From Trichobilharzia regenti (taxonomy: Eukaryota; Platyhelminthes; Trematoda; Strigeidida; Schistosomatidae): DNA of 64,000 nt. Shown one piece after another: positions 37,170 to 48,357 of the stretch. The notes beneath the pieces were generated by a model. That model made no database searches. It saw only the letters and a list, made by a program, of their open reading frames with translations, and was not told the DNA's origin. Position 1 is the stretch's first letter. Each line of letters starts with the position of its first letter. Location: positions 59,221,112 to 59,285,111 of the forward strand of contig OX235265.1 in NCBI GenBank assembly GCA_944472135.2. The letters are read 5' to 3'. The position numbers were made by a program, and so were the translations under genes.

Positions 37170-38004
37170 ACTGTGTTAATTACAACCCAATTATAATGTC
37201 TATCTCTCTGGACGATCTTCCGGTGACTGCAGTTGAGGTTGCCAGACACACACTGCGTGATCCAGTTTTACAGCAAGTATCAAAGTTCATCCGATTTGGC
37301 TGGCCTCCACATGTTCATTCAAATGTTTTAAAACAGTTTTACCAGCGACGCAAATCCCTATCCATCGTTAATGGATGCATAATGTTTGCTGATCGTGTTG
37401 TCGTTCCAGCTAATCTTCGTGACCATGTGCTTCGGCAGCTTCATATATCACATCCTGGTGTTGGGAGAATGAAGGCGATCACTCGCAGTTATGTTTACTG
37501 GCCCAACATCGATGACCATATCGAAGACCTCGTTCACAAGTGTAGTAAATGTGCTCAAGCATCAAAGTGTCCATGCAAGACAGAACTATGTTCCTGGCCA
37601 CGACCGGACAAACCATGGTCCCGTGTTCATGTTGACTTCGCTGGACCGTTCAATAGTATGCATTTCTTAATATGTGTCGACGCGTTTTCCAAATGGCCAG
37701 AGATATTTCCTATGCATTCTGCCACATCGATTGCAACAGTGTCCCTCCTACGTCAACTATTACTGAACGTTTCGTCGACACCTTTAAGCGTGCTTATGCG
37801 AAAGCGAAGGGGGAGGGAACAACAGAAAAATTTTTGGATAAATTCTTGCTGCATTATCGTACGAATGAAAAAGGACAGTTATGTGCCAGACACACAGATC
37901 ACGCTCTATCCAGTACCACGCAAAGGTCAACTCGACAAAGAAGAGCTCCGAAACCTTTTCAAATAGATCCAAAAAGCAAGTCCTACACTCTTTACGGGGG
38001 GAGG
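37170..38004 (+). pseudogene. integrase remnant of the nested Gypsy
   Basis: Residues near 37400-37570 form the integrase zinc finger (HISHPGVGRMKAITRSYVYW, then CSKCAQ), followed by the first catalytic Asp in HVDFAGPF and the KWPEIF block. The frame then jumps near 37760 to ERFVDTFKRAYAKAKG and FLLHYRT. That skips the second catalytic Asp and the region holding the Glu, so the core is deleted. Gag, protease, RT and RNase H are absent. The final block YTLYGGR runs into the polypurine tract. Confidence 0.88.
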
Positions 38005-38734
38005 TGATAGGATCCCACATATTTTGGTATTGACTGTTTAAACTTGCATATATGGTATGTTATCATTCTCACGCATTTTGGTAGTGACTGCTAATTTTGT
38101 ATATTATCATTCTCACGCATTTTGGTAGTGACTGCTAATTTTATATATATGGTATATTATGATTCCCACACATTTTGTTACTGACTGTCAATGTCGCACA
38201 TATGGCATATTATCATTTCTCACACACTTTGTTATTGGCTATTAAGGTCAATTATTTCAAATGCTGTTAGCTGTCCATATTGTTGTAAAATGTATAAATA
38301 CCATGGCTTTCTTTATCGTTGTTGCACTTCAATACACAGTCACAGTCCAGCCTTTGTCTTTTGATATTTGCGTGCTTTACCAAGTCGGAAGGTACGACGA
38401 GCAGATAGACAGATTAGTTCAGGCGCAGACAGAGCAAGATATAACAAATTGGCGACGGGGATTTACTTTAATTCATCGCAGTTATAGCACGCAACGACGA
38501 CAGTTTTTATTCTGTTCAGCGCAACTATATAACATATAAGTTCAGGCGCAGACAGAGCAAGATATAACAATTGGCGACGGGGATTTACTTTAATTCAGTG
38601 CAGTTATAACAATTGGCGACGTGGATTTACTTTAATTCATCGCAGTTATAACAAGCAAACGACGACAGTTTTTATTCTGTTCAGCGCAACTATATAACAT
38701 ATAAGTTCAGGCGCAGACAGAGCAAGATATAACA
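38005..38734 (+). repeat. 3' LTR of the nested Gypsy with internal duplications
   Basis: After the 336-bp segment shared with the 5' LTR, the sequence holds repeated modules: the LTR end (GCAAGATATAACA), a primer-site-like TTGGCGACGGGGATTTAC near 38449, 38569 and 38611, and the block GACAGTTTTTATTCTGTTCA twice. LTR-end and primer-site sequence therefore alternate inside what should be one LTR. Confidence 0.85.
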
Positions 38735-39010
38735 CTTTCCCCTCCTTAATTACTGTGTATTTACATATTTTTCTTTATACATTAAAAATCTATGTTCATG
38801 GTTAGTGCAAATTTAAGTGACATGACTTTCTCTTTCAATTTTTATTGCTGAACCAATTGTATATGCTTTCAGACTTTACATGACTCACATACCTTCTCGC
38901 GTTTATGCATGTTGTAATATATCCCTATTTTTATCCAAAAGTTGCTATTACTATTATTATTTACTTCATAGTTTTACTTGTCATTTCCCGGTTGTCTCTC
39001 CGGACCTCTA

Positions 39011-39019
39011 GGGGGGGAG
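39011..39019 (+). promoter_or_regulatory. polypurine tract
   Basis: GGGGGGGAG directly upstream of the putative 3' LTR; primes plus-strand DNA synthesis in LTR elements. Confidence 0.6.
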
Positions 39020-39022
39020 CCG

Positions 39023-39503
39023 TGTTGAGTACGTAACAATGTGATTGTACACTTTTTGGTTACTTGTATAAATTCGAGATATTGTACATAATTTTTGTTT
39101 AAAACGCTTCTTGTTGAAATATACATAACTTCCGTGTACAATTGAAAAATACACTCTGCTGTTGGAGACTTCGTCTTCTCCCTGGTCACTTCTGCTTACT
39201 TGCTCCACTCACACCATGTTGTATACTTCGGATTTATTGTAGGAGCCTACTACTCTCAACCGAAGACATTTCTACAACCGGAACACAGCAGCTACAGCAG
39301 ACGCAGTCCAAACAATTAACGTGCCCGTGGATTATATAATTAATTTGTAGCCGAGGACTTAGACGTTATCTTCAAGTAATCCTTTTTGTTGCTATAACTC
39401 GTCACTGTATTTTTGGTAATATATTGTGATTTAACACTCCACTGACTTGGATTATTACTTTTATACTTGGAATGTTAGTGAACTCTAATATTAGCCCCCT
39501 ACA
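39023..39503 (+). repeat. 3' LTR of a CsRn1-type Gypsy, divergent from 31954-32418
   Basis: TG...CA span of similar length (481 vs ~465 bp) and similar layout to the upstream LTR, but only loosely similar in sequence. CTCCT follows (39504-39508) and is also found at 31942-31946. It may belong to the main Gypsy after recombination, or be the remains of a related element. Confidence 0.5.
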
Positions 39504-39509
39504 CTCCTT

Positions 39510-39720
39510 CATCTTTTGAGTTTTAACTCTCCTGTACCCAAGTGGTTCGCTCCCCTGTTGTGCTTTCCTTCAGCGCACTCTCCGAGCCTACCACCAATCA
39601 AGGCACCAGATAAGTTGAATAAACTCTTTATTTATCAAGTTTCATATCTTATCTGTATAAAATATAACTCTGTCCCGACACGCTTATGATATCAAGACTT
39701 ATTACTCTAATTTCGCTCGT
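39510..39720. other. no recognisable feature
   Basis: Short spacer between two LTR elements. Confidence 0.4.
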
Positions 39721-39725
39721 CAATA

Positions 39726-39919
39726 TGTTGTGATTTTTTGTAATCGTAGTATTAGTATTTCGAGATGACTGAATTACAAGAATCCAAAGAAAACACAGAG
39801 AGGGCGGAATTCAGGAATTTGTATTTGGCGGAATTATTATGCAATTCATATAAGAAACATATTAACAATCAACAGTAAGTATTTAAACAATACAGAGATA
39901 GAAATTGTCAATCACCACA
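39726..39919 (-). repeat. 3' LTR of the minus-strand Gypsy
   Basis: On the minus strand it starts TGTGGTGATTGACAATTTC and ends at TTACAAAAAATCACAACA. It is preceded by a purine-rich GTGTGGCGGA tract. Confidence 0.85.
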
Positions 39920-40560
39920 TCCGCCACACGTCGAATATCTCCTTGCGTATTTATAACAATGTCTCGGTTTGCTTGCAAATAGCTGCGACCTTCTAACTGA
40001 TTCTGTGATATTATTTTCATCAGTATTATCTGGACCTATTTCTGAATTATCTACAAAATCAGGATTATTAGCGGAATCATTAAAATAATAATTGGAACGA
40101 CCTACTTCATTTATTATCACTTTGTCCAGGTGTCTGTAATGAACTGAGTGATCTTTGATGTCTATTATCTTCACCACTCGATTTCCCATTTTTTGTAGTA
40201 TAATTCCAACAGAAGGTCTGTAGTCATTCCCTTTGTAATAATGTACATCAGCAGTCGTGGACATCAGATGCTTTTTGAGAATTCGAGATTTGAAAAGTTT
40301 TGTAGGACTTTCACGGGTACTTGTATGCTCTGCATTCAACAGACGCAGTCTATGCATATGCATCAGTTCCTCCATTTTAATCAGTTGCTCTCTCATCTCA
40401 TTCAGTTTTTTTCGTGTTTTCGACAGTTCGCATTGTAACTCGGCTACCTCATTTTTGAAAACAGTTGACACTTGAGTTGCTGAACTTGTAGTGGAGGTTT
40501 TCATTGGATTAGCTTGAGTATTTTGAAAAGTTGAAAGACACATTGACTCCATTTTACTAA
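39920..40560 (-). pseudogene. fused gag tail / pol C-terminus
   Basis: A 214-residue open segment starting near 40552. The first ~90 residues are coiled-coil-like (NEVAELQCELSKTRKKLNEM). From ~100 the text changes to a post-integrase, chromo-like domain (HYYKGNDYRPSVGII, then GNRVVKIIDIKD and RHLDKVI), normally at the end of Gypsy Pol. The deletion junction lies between these parts, near 40290-40260. In effect it is a deletion-made gag-pol fusion. Confidence 0.75.
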
Positions 40561-41353
40561 ACAGCTTGGGAGAATCATAAGAATTCTGAGTAACATAAGT
40601 ATTCGAACTTCTGCAAACAGTCTTGATGTGTCCAACTTTTTTTCACATTTATGGCACTTAGCACCCCGAAAACGGCAAGTGCTTCGTAGATGTGACTTTC
40701 CACAGGATAAACACGGTTTAATGTTTTTCGATCTCTCGCTGCATTCTATTACCTGTGGACGGCAGTTTGGATTGCTTTCCATGAACACTTGTATTTTCGA
40801 CTTTAGAAAGCATAACATCAGATACTGACGTAGTGGGAGCAGAGTTTTCACTATTAACATCTTCATATGTAATGCATAAATCTATAGCAGTTTGAAAAGT
40901 ACAAGAAGGAATCTGAATTAACTCTTTCTCCAACTTAGGAATATTGATTCCAGCAATTAGACGATCACGTAGTTGAGTATGCAGCTGATCTCCCAAATTA
41001 CACTTTGAAGCTTGTATTTGGAGTTGCAGAATAAAGTCTCTAATCCTCTGGTTGGGAGCACGAACCAGTTTATTGAACTGAGCCCTCTCTCGTGTCTCAA
41101 AAGTAGTTATATGAAAGTGATGTATCAGAAGTTCACGGATCTTGTCATATGACAGAGAAATGGGTTTATCTGGAAATGACAGAGTCTTTACTAGGCTGTA
41201 CGCATCTAGCCCAATAGTAGTAATGAAATGTGCTGGAATTTTGTCATGCCGATCGTTCTTTGAAATACACCATGCACCAAAGCATTCAAGATAATCAGCA
41301 ATTTCCCGCGGTGAACCATTTATAGGAAATTTTCCGAGGTTATTTAGTTCCAT
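40501..41353 (-). pseudogene. Gypsy gag
   Basis: The 211-residue N-terminal frame (41353-40718) begins at an ATG about 12 bases after the TTGGCGTCGCG primer-site-like sequence. It holds capsid-type blocks (ADYLECFGAWC, ETRERAQFNKLVRAPNQ, RDFILQLQIQASKC, LRDRLIAGI). A frame change near 40750-40720 leads to a zinc-knuckle segment CLSCGKSHLRSTC followed by CHKC and, in another frame, HIKTVC. The frame changes make it defective. This CCHC-type gag differs from the CHCC gag of the main Gypsy, so a different clade. Confidence 0.82.
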
Positions 41354-41365
41354 CGCGACGCCAAT

Positions 41366-41560
41366 TTGTAGTAGTTATTTCTAGTCGTAGTATTAGTATT
41401 TCGAGATGACCGAAATACACGCATCCAACCAAAACGCAGAGAGGGCGGAATTTAGGAATTTGTATTTAGCGGAAATATATTTCACTTCATATAAGAAATA
41501 TATTAACAATCAACAGTAAGTATTTAAACAATACAGAGATAGAAATTGTCAATCACCGCA
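41366..41560 (-). repeat. 5' LTR of the minus-strand Gypsy
   Basis: Matches 39726-39919 along its length with scattered differences (for example ATATATTTCACTTCATATAAG against TTATTATGCAATTCATATAAG, shown here in part). Followed on the minus strand by AATTGGCGTCGCG and the gag ATG. Confidence 0.85.
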
Positions 41561-42016
41561 CAGTACTTACACGTTAAGTAGAGTACTGCTAAGGGCATAA
41601 AACGGTGAAGTTTTTGTAAGAGCGTTTATTATTAAGGTCCACTCTAAGCCGGAACAACTCTTACAATCTCCACAACGGTGCTAAGTGTCAAATTCAACTC
41701 TCTAGAACAGTTGCCGCCAGTAATTTAACAGTGGTATGAGACCAGGAGTAAATTGGGAGGACACATCCAATGCTGCGAAAGCACACCTCAAGCTATAATG
41801 AGACAGAAAACTGAGGTTTTAATACATCCTCAAGCCTAACAGACACCACAGGGATGTGGTAACAAGAATGACAGTCACCGTCACTCAAGTTCCCTAACGA
41901 AATACAGGGAAAAATGGCAACAGGCCGGTTCCACCGGAATCGGCCGACTAGTCCCAATAATAAGTCCTCTACCAGCAGACAACGTAACGTCAACTGCCCC
42001 ACAACACGCTGAGGTT

Positions 42017-42600
42017 GTGGCACTAATTGTCATCTGCCTTCATAGTAGTGTAAAAGGGCTGAGAGGGAAAGTAGGTGAACTCTATTCACACCTAGACCTT
42101 AAAATAATAACTGTCACTGAAACCTGGCTAAACCCCACTATTGCTAACAACGAAATCAGTATGGTAATGGAGATATGGTTCTTGTCAGGAGGGGTTGCCG
42201 TATACTCTGACAAGCAACCTAAATGTGTTCTTGCATTGGACCCACCACTTACTGAACTCTCAGACTCAACATGGTGTCACTTCCTGTAGACCATACCAAG
42301 CACTTACTGAGTGCTTTGTATCGATCACCCAACTTTGGGGCAGAGATGCTACCCAGCACCATCACAAAATACGGGCCCTAGCCTATACCAAGTCACCATC
42401 GCTGGAGACTTCAATATCCCATCCCCTAACCCTGTTTCGGGATACGCTCAGGGGAAATTCGGTCTAAATCTACTAAAAAAACCATCATAAGTGTAGCACT
42501 GTCTGAGAACACTGGGCACGACTCTAGGCAAGGTCCTGGTGGAATGTTATCGAAAATGGATTATGTCCTAACTAGTCACCACTTACCAATCGAAAATGTT
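42017..42600 (+). pseudogene. LINE endonuclease (EEP fold), frame-broken
   Basis: Exonuclease-endonuclease-phosphatase blocks in order: a start-of-domain block ending LRGKVGEL, the Glu-containing TETWL block, GGVAVYS, then after a frame change the GDFN-like block and a final DYVLTSHHL block. Known role: nicks target DNA to prime reverse transcription. At least two frame changes. Confidence 0.78.
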
Positions 42601-42639
42601 TAAACCATGACCCTCTTGAGGATTATTTATCACGTAGTC

Positions 42640-42831
42640 TGTGGTGATTGACAAATTCTATCTCTGTATTGTTTAGATACTTACTGTTGCTTGTTTATAT
42701 ATTTCCTATATGATTTGAACAGTATCTCCGCCAAATACAAATTCCTAAACTCATCCCTCTGTGTTTTTGTTGAATTCTTGTAATTCGTTCATCTCGAAAT
42801 ACTAATACTAATATTACAAATAATTACAACA
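42640..42831 (+). mobile_element. solo LTR of the minus-strand Gypsy family
   Basis: 192 bp starting TGTGGTGATTGAC and ending AATTACAACA, with perfect 5-bp TSDs TAGTC at 42635-42639 and 42832-42836. The opposite-strand copies are at 39726-39919 and 41366-41560. It lies between the endonuclease and RT of the CR1-like LINE. A solo LTR forms by recombination between the two LTRs of a full insertion. Confidence 0.95.
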
Positions 42832-42959
42832 TAGTCTTGGGGTTTCATCTAGTTCTTTTTGAGCGATTACAGTGGGACGCTGAGCAATCATAACTGTGCT
42901 GTAGCAAGGCTGACTATGCTGAAATGTGGAAGCCTTTGTTCGGCTTAGAATGTTCGGCC

Positions 42960-44200
42960 CACAGACAGAGCTGGGTTATCTGTGGGTGAGCACCGAGAAG
43001 TGGTAAAGGAGATTATTCACACAGCAGTCTTGGATACCATCCCTTTAGTCAAAACACGGCCGAAAATGGTCGACATGGCTGAAGTTATTTACGCAACGTA
43101 TTCTGCAAGCGGAAGGCTTGGTTCAGTTGGCGAGTATCCAAGAGTCAAACCGACCATGATGCACACCTGTAACCCAGAAACCTATACAACGTGAGAATCA
43201 GGAGTGAAAGGAGGTCATTTCAGGCTAACCTGTCCAAAAATCTCCTGGCAAGTCCAAAAGGCTTGTACCAATTCATGTCGGGAAAAAACCAACACACCAA
43301 GGGGCATGAGCCTCAGTTGGTACAAGTGGTTAATACATCACTAGTGAAGATGGCTGGAACATTGAGTTTAGCTCTCGCCAAACAGTTAAATAGCAATGTG
43401 CGTGTTGCTGGTACGGACCGTAATGGCGGCCTTACTATTCCAGCGGAGGAAAACCTAGTGGCAACTCCCCGAATAAACCCTGAAGTATTACTAAGGAAGC
43501 TACAGAGACTCCTTTCAGAAAAGTCCCCAGGTTATAGGTACATCAGACCTTCCGCTCTGAATCGGTGCATTGCAGCTCTCTGTAGGCCCTTCTGAACCTG
43601 TCACAACGCCCCCTAGATACAAAGGAACCACCGAGGGAGTGGAAAAGGGCCACTTTCTCTCCAATTTTCAAGATTGGGGACAGGCGAAATGCCACTAGTT
43701 ATAAACCAGTAACCCTACTCCCAGTGGTATTAAAAGTATTGGAAATTATTATTGATGATCACATCAGGGAGCACCTCAATAGGACTAATAGACCCCATGA
43801 AGCACAGCACGGTTTCAGGAAAGGCAGATCCTGTCCACCATGACCTTTATCTACACAAGATTGGTCGGGCAGGCATAGGTGGACCGCTCCTGTCATGGTT
43901 GGAGGACTACTCAACTAAAAGGAAATTTTGCACTTAGGTTTATCGAGTCCGATCATCTTGGCATGGCTCGTCATCAGGAGTGTCGGAGGGATCTGTCCTA
44001 GGACCACTGGTGTTTTTTACTTTTATCAGAAACTCGCCATGCCGTCTGACTCTTATATACGCTGACAACGTTAAGATATGGAGGGCCGTGAATTTTTCGG
44101 GAGACTCAATCAGGCTGCAGGCAGATCTAAAGCTTCTGGAAGACTGGGTGGTGGCCAATGGTATGACTTTCAACTTAAAAAGTGAAAAGTACTAAAATTA
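42960..44200 (+). pseudogene. LINE reverse transcriptase, frame-broken
   Basis: RT blocks in order: REWKRATFSPIFKIGDRRN near 43635-43690, YKPVTLLPVVLKVLE near 43700-43745, HEAQHGFRKGRSC near 43800-43840, GVSEGSVLGPLVF near 43975-44015 and the catalytic box reading YADNVKIWR near 44055-44080, where the usual second Asp of ADD is Asn. Stops separate the blocks. The pre-RT linker at 42960-43600 is partly open. Confidence 0.82.
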
Positions 44201-44502
44201 CGCACCTGTAGGCTGCAGAATACAAATTACATCATGTGCGTCGAAAGCTTGTACAGCACAACGTCGGAGCGTGACTTAAGTCTAGTTCAAACGGAAAGTA
44301 TGGATACAAGCCTAAATTGAACGAGGGATGTAGCGGGGGATTATGCAGTCACACGCTTAACACATTGACAGGGGCACTCACTTCTGAGCTCTTTCTAAGG
44401 TTGTAAAAAATATACGTCAGACCACACCTTGAAGTGCACAATATCACTGCACCCTCACTGATAATAAGAGATGCAAAAGTCTTGGAAAGAGTATATATAT
44501 GA

Positions 44503-44800
44503 GTGACAAATGTAGTGGTTGGCCTCAAAAATAACTTGTATGATGAAGAGTTAAGCGAATTAGGCCTAGTCATGCTTGGCTACTGTCAGCTTAGAGGGGA
44601 CATGATTACATCCTGTAGGATAAAAAATGAACAGAATCACCCAAAGATGTCCTCCTCGTGGGAATCCTCGAAAAACAGCTTACCGGAGGACAGAGACTCA
44701 AATACTCTCCCATTTCCATTCACTGTAAGTTTTACTTCCCTGTTGCTCCTTACCGGTAGGTGTAGCTATGGCACCATCTGTGAACACCTTTAGGCGAAGG
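44503..44800 (+). pseudogene. LINE RT C-terminal segment
   Basis: Partly open frame with a block ending MITSCRIKNEQNHPK and, further on, a degenerate tail. It is the same region as the better-preserved minus copy at 46116-46480. Confidence 0.75.
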
Positions 44801-44876
44801 CCGAACAGTCATGCAACGACACAAGGACTGAGTCCAAAGGGCCTGGTTCTTTCAGATCATATACACCATTTATAGG

Positions 44877-46095
44877 CAGATAACTAAATTCGTCGTTTTA
44901 ATAATAATGATATTATATATTTATTCTTATCTTAACATTCTCTCACTTCCAACTCTCTTCACTATTTCAACTACCACACTCACATTTATTATTATTACTG
45001 ATGATGTATATATATATATATACATATATACATCAACTTCATACTTAACTGGCTGACTGTTTTTACATTTTATTTATTTCTTTTTCTGTCCTGTAGTCTG
45101 AAAAACATACAGTATTTAATTCTACTATTTTTATTACTTTTCTTTCGAATACAACACCAGAGGAGTAACTGGTGAAAGGATCAACTCCATTCACAGCATT
45201 AAAAGGTCTTAACACATCGCATACTACAAAGAATATATAATTAATCCCAGTACTACTACTTTGGGGTAAACGAAAGCTGCGACAGTCGAGTGGCAGGATG
45301 AACTTTGCAGAATTTTACCAAATATCGGGATCTTCTAACTCGTCATCACAAAGCGAGCACATAGAAACCAAAGTGAATTTCACTGGCTCACAAACGGATA
45401 TTGGATATTGAAACCTGGATGGCGGGAAAAGACCTGAGCGTAATTGGTATTCGCGCGCAGCATTTTGAGCCAGTACTGTTTTACCATATTTTGTTAATTA
45501 CATTGTACTTATACAGCGATATATATATTTTACACTTCAGTCTTCTTTTCCAGTGATGTGTAAAAAAGTTGGATTTCACTGTAGCATATCCACTATCGTT
45601 TTTACGAGCTAGTATAAACCAATTTGATTTCTTTGTGCTCGCTTCTTGATTGTGAGGTATAGGTTCTTGATCTTCGGTAAACTTCTGCGTAGCTTGTCCC
45701 GCCACTCGACTGTCGTAGCTTTGGTTGACTCCAAAGGGAGTAGTGCTGGGATTAATTATATGTGGTTTGTAGTATGAGGTATGTTAAGACTGTTACTACT
45801 GTGATTGGAGTTGATCCTTTCGCCAGTTAGTCCTTCGGTATTGTCGACAAGAGAAAAGAGATAGTAATAATAATAATAGTAATAATAATAATAGATATAA
45901 TTAGTGAAGCTATTCAGACTAAGAGACAGAAACGAAAACAGGAAACGTAACAACAGTCAGCTCATTAAGTTTGAAGAATAATATATATATCGGTAATAGT
46001 AATAATGATAATATTAATTATAATATTAATAAGTTGTCAGGAGAGTAAGACGGGAGAGAATGTGAAGAAATAAAATGACGAGTTTAATTATCTAC
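44877..46095. repeat. 1.2-kb palindrome from two LINE tails meeting end to end
   Basis: The left arm AGATAACTAAATTCGTC at 44879 and on is matched in reverse complement by GACGAGTTTAATTATCT at 46076-46092. Further in, AAAGGATCAACTCC (45177) pairs with GGAGTTGATCCTTT (45809), and CGACAGTCGAGTGGC (45283) with GCCACTCGACTGTCG (45701). Microsatellite length differences sit between the blocks. The centre is about 45410-45590. Confidence 0.85.
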
Positions 46096-46490
46096 CCTGA
46101 TTGGTATATGCGATTTTAAGGAGATAGGCCATTTGGATGCAGTTCTTGTATCGCTGCATGGTTGTCCAGCCTTCGCTTAAAGGCGTCCAAAGACGGTGCC
46201 ATAGCTACATCTGCCCGAAAGGAATTCCAGGGAAGACAAACCCGCAGTGAAAAGAAGTGGGAGCGCACCCGGGTCCTTGCCCTCTGGTGAGCTATCCTTC
46301 TGGGATTTCCACGTGGAAGCCTATACCTACTCAATGGCAGGACACCTTTGTTTGGGTGATTCTGGTCATTTTTTATTTTGTAGGCAGTAATCAAATCCCC
46401 CCTAAGCCGACGGCTTTCACGGCTGATTTGTGTTTCTGGATTCTTATTCGAAGGGGACGCCCACTTTGGCCGATGTAACGTTCGTTACAG
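45590..46490 (-). mobile_element. CR1-like LINE, 5'-truncated, minus strand
   Basis: The coding end is at 46480-46116: a 92-residue open segment with ITAYKIKNDQNHPNKGVLPL, RGNPRRIAHQRARTRVRSHF and SLRVCLPWNSF, then APSLDAFKRRLDNH. This is the well-conserved C-terminal tail of a trematode CR1-type RT. The 3' untranslated tail continues to ~45590 and pairs with the plus-strand copy. Truncation near 46485. Confidence 0.85.
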
Positions 46491-46494
46491 TTCA

Positions 46495-47080
46495 TACAAT
46501 TACTATATTTGTTTTATTATCTGACTTATCATAAAATAAAAATGGACAAGAGTAAAATGTTCAATCGCTGATTTCTTATTTGCACAGAATTTATAATTCT
46601 ACCGTAATATCAAAAAATAAATTCTCGTGGTCAGAATTTCAGTGTACAATTAAGTTCACTTAAAGCAAATAAAGGGAAGTAAAGAAAGAAAATCTGTATA
46701 CCGGCGAATAACTGATTCCCACGTAGGCGTTTGTTGATGTGTTACTATGGTTTAAATTCGTTTGTTCCTTTTAATTTCCCGATGAGATAGACTACAGAGA
46801 TTTCATTTTATGTTGAAGAATTAAGGGGGGAAACCTCTACTACCTAGACAGAAAAATAAGAATTAATGGTGACTATTCTGTCCCCCTCCCCTAGTAGCTT
46901 TACTGAACGGAAGAGACAAATATTCATTTGCCTAGATTAACGTTACATAAGCCAATAGAAGATATAAATTAATTGAAATTATACCTTTAATGAATTTTAA
47001 GGTGAACACTTTCATACAGAATTAACAGTTAACGTTATCTTCCTTAATGACTTCTGAAAAGTCCTTAGAAGAAATGCAGT
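46495..47080. other. no recognisable gene
   Basis: AT-rich spacer. The part near 46985-47080 may be a continuation of the PLE fragment that follows. Confidence 0.4.
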
Positions 47081-47089
47081 ATCACTGTA

Positions 47090-47345
47090 TGGCACATTGT
47101 TAAGATGTCTTAATCAGGAGAACCAACACAGGAAATTTAGAAACACAAGTATATAGCAAATCAACGCACACAGATGAAATACTCAACTATACTAGCAATA
47201 ATTCAATTCCTCACAAAAGAAACTGTGTGCATACATTGTTTAGAAGAGTTCAAACACATTGTAGCACTCCAGAGTTGAAAAGAATGGAAGAAAAATACTT
47301 ACAAACAGTCTTCAAGAGGAATGGTTATTACTATTACTCTATTAC
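47090..47345 (+). mobile_element. PLE reverse transcriptase fragment
   Basis: An open segment with GNLETQVYSKSTHTDEILNY, SIPHKRNCVHTLFRRVQ and EEKYLQTVFKRNGY, the region after the catalytic domain in PLE RTs. Both ends are cut. Confidence 0.82.
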
Positions 47346-47499
47346 TCATGGAAAACTTTAATCAGTTCACTTTATGCTGGAAATTGCGCTGAAGATGTTG
47401 TCCAGAAGGACGACGAAAGCTCCGCAACTAAACCAACCATTTTAGAGAACACTACTAATTGCAAACCACCCACTTTGCTACAGATCTTTTCTATTATTT

Positions 47500-47720
47500 C
47501 ATAAACTAGAATATTTTGTTTAGTGGGCTTTATGGGATCTTTTATCGGCATAATTTCTTTTAGAGTAAACTTGTGCGTGTATATTCCTCTTTTTTAGTGC
47601 TTTGTTAAGAATCCAAACTAAGGTTTCAGGTGTTCTCCTTGGTTTGGAAGCACTCTTTATGTTTTAAATTTTCTAGTTTTGATGTCGTCATCTTCCTGTG
47701 TATATTCTTCATGAATGTCA
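47500..47720 (-). mobile_element. PLE pre-endonuclease fragment
   Basis: On the minus strand RTPETLVWILNKALKKR and, after a frame change, THKFTLKEIMPIKDPIKPTK with ILVYEI align with the same region of the PLE at 28.6-28.8 kb. It faces the plus-strand fragment at 47090-47345, so a PLE was broken and partly inverted here, or two insertions met. Confidence 0.7.
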
Positions 47721-48134
47721 GCTTCATTATTTTTTTAGTTTCCTATATGCTTCTTGATTAACTAATCAGTGTAATTATGAAGTTCTAAAACTTCTTTTAC
47801 GTGTCTTACCTAAAATGACGACGTATTAGCCTAATTTTCTATTTGCAATTATTCGTTAAGCGTACTTGATTCCTGATCACTACTATTTTAAAACCTGAAT
47901 TGCTTTAGTCCATACGTTAATGCATTCAAACTACCTTCATTCATGGCGTTTAAAATTTATTCGTGATTATTTCCTAGCGTTTTGAATATCTTTACAATTT
48001 GGTTTAAAATTATCTCTTTACAACAAAGTCTTGAAACATCTATTTGTCTTATAACATCAACTAAACCAAATACTATTTGTCAACATCATGTATAAAACCA
48101 TTTCTTCCTCAGAAAATATATCCACCGTCTTTCC

Positions 48135-48357
48135 ATGGATAGAATGTTTCCCGCAAACTGTGCTAAGAAGCTAGACAAGTATCGGTGGGGGAGGAGGCAA
48201 TCTCAAACAGGTCATAATGTTCAGTCAAGTTCAACTACTCGTACCGAATCCACTAAAAACGTGAGAAAACAGAAAATGCAAGTCGAGTCACCTTCATCAA
48301 GCTCAAAAATAACGGATTCGTCAACCACCTTTAAGCTACAATCTCATGTTCTCCTTA
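48135..48357 (+). CDS. MSH4: MSH4 exon 1
   Basis: Start ATG 48135 (TTCCATGGATAG); a second ATG three codons later is an alternative. The frame encodes a basic then Ser/Thr-rich tail (WGRRQSQTGHN; ESPSSSSKITDSSTTF) with no known fold. Donor A|GTAAGT at 48358, phase 1, matching exon 2. First-exon status is inferred from the ATG and the lack of a better upstream exon. Confidence 0.8.

Larger units (their letters stand above)
36798..38734 (+). mobile_element. young, internally deleted Gypsy element
   Basis: Flanked by perfect 5-bp TSDs CTTTC (36793-36797, 38735-38739). The LTRs share an identical 336-bp segment (36798-37133 = 38005-38340). The internal region keeps only integrase pieces. A polypurine tract ACGGGGGGAGG ends at 38004 directly before the 3' LTR. 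It has inserted downstream of the intact pol. The identical LTR segments and perfect TSD mean a recent insertion of an already deleted, trans-mobilised copy. Confidence 0.93.
39726..41560 (-). mobile_element. internally deleted Gypsy element, minus strand
   Basis: LTRs at 39726-39919 (3') and 41366-41560 (5'), with flanks CAATA (39721-39725) and CAGTA (41561-41565) fitting a TSD with one change. Inside are gag and the extreme C-terminus of pol; protease, RT, RNase H and integrase are missing. A third LTR copy stands alone at 42640-42831. Confidence 0.85.
41650..45410 (+). mobile_element. CR1-like LINE, nearly full length but decayed
   Basis: 5' region 41650-42016. Endonuclease pieces at 42017-42290 (LHSSVKGLRGKVGELYSH, TVTETWLNP) and, shifted, 42350-42600 (GDFNIP-type block, then SKMDYVLTSHHLPIENV). 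Reverse transcriptase pieces at 43450-44200 and a C-terminal segment at 44503-44800. A solo LTR splits it at 42640-42831. The 3' tail runs to ~45410 and pairs with a second copy in inverse orientation. Stops and frame changes throughout. CR1-type is inferred from block order; a schistosome Perere/SR family is likely. Confidence 0.8.
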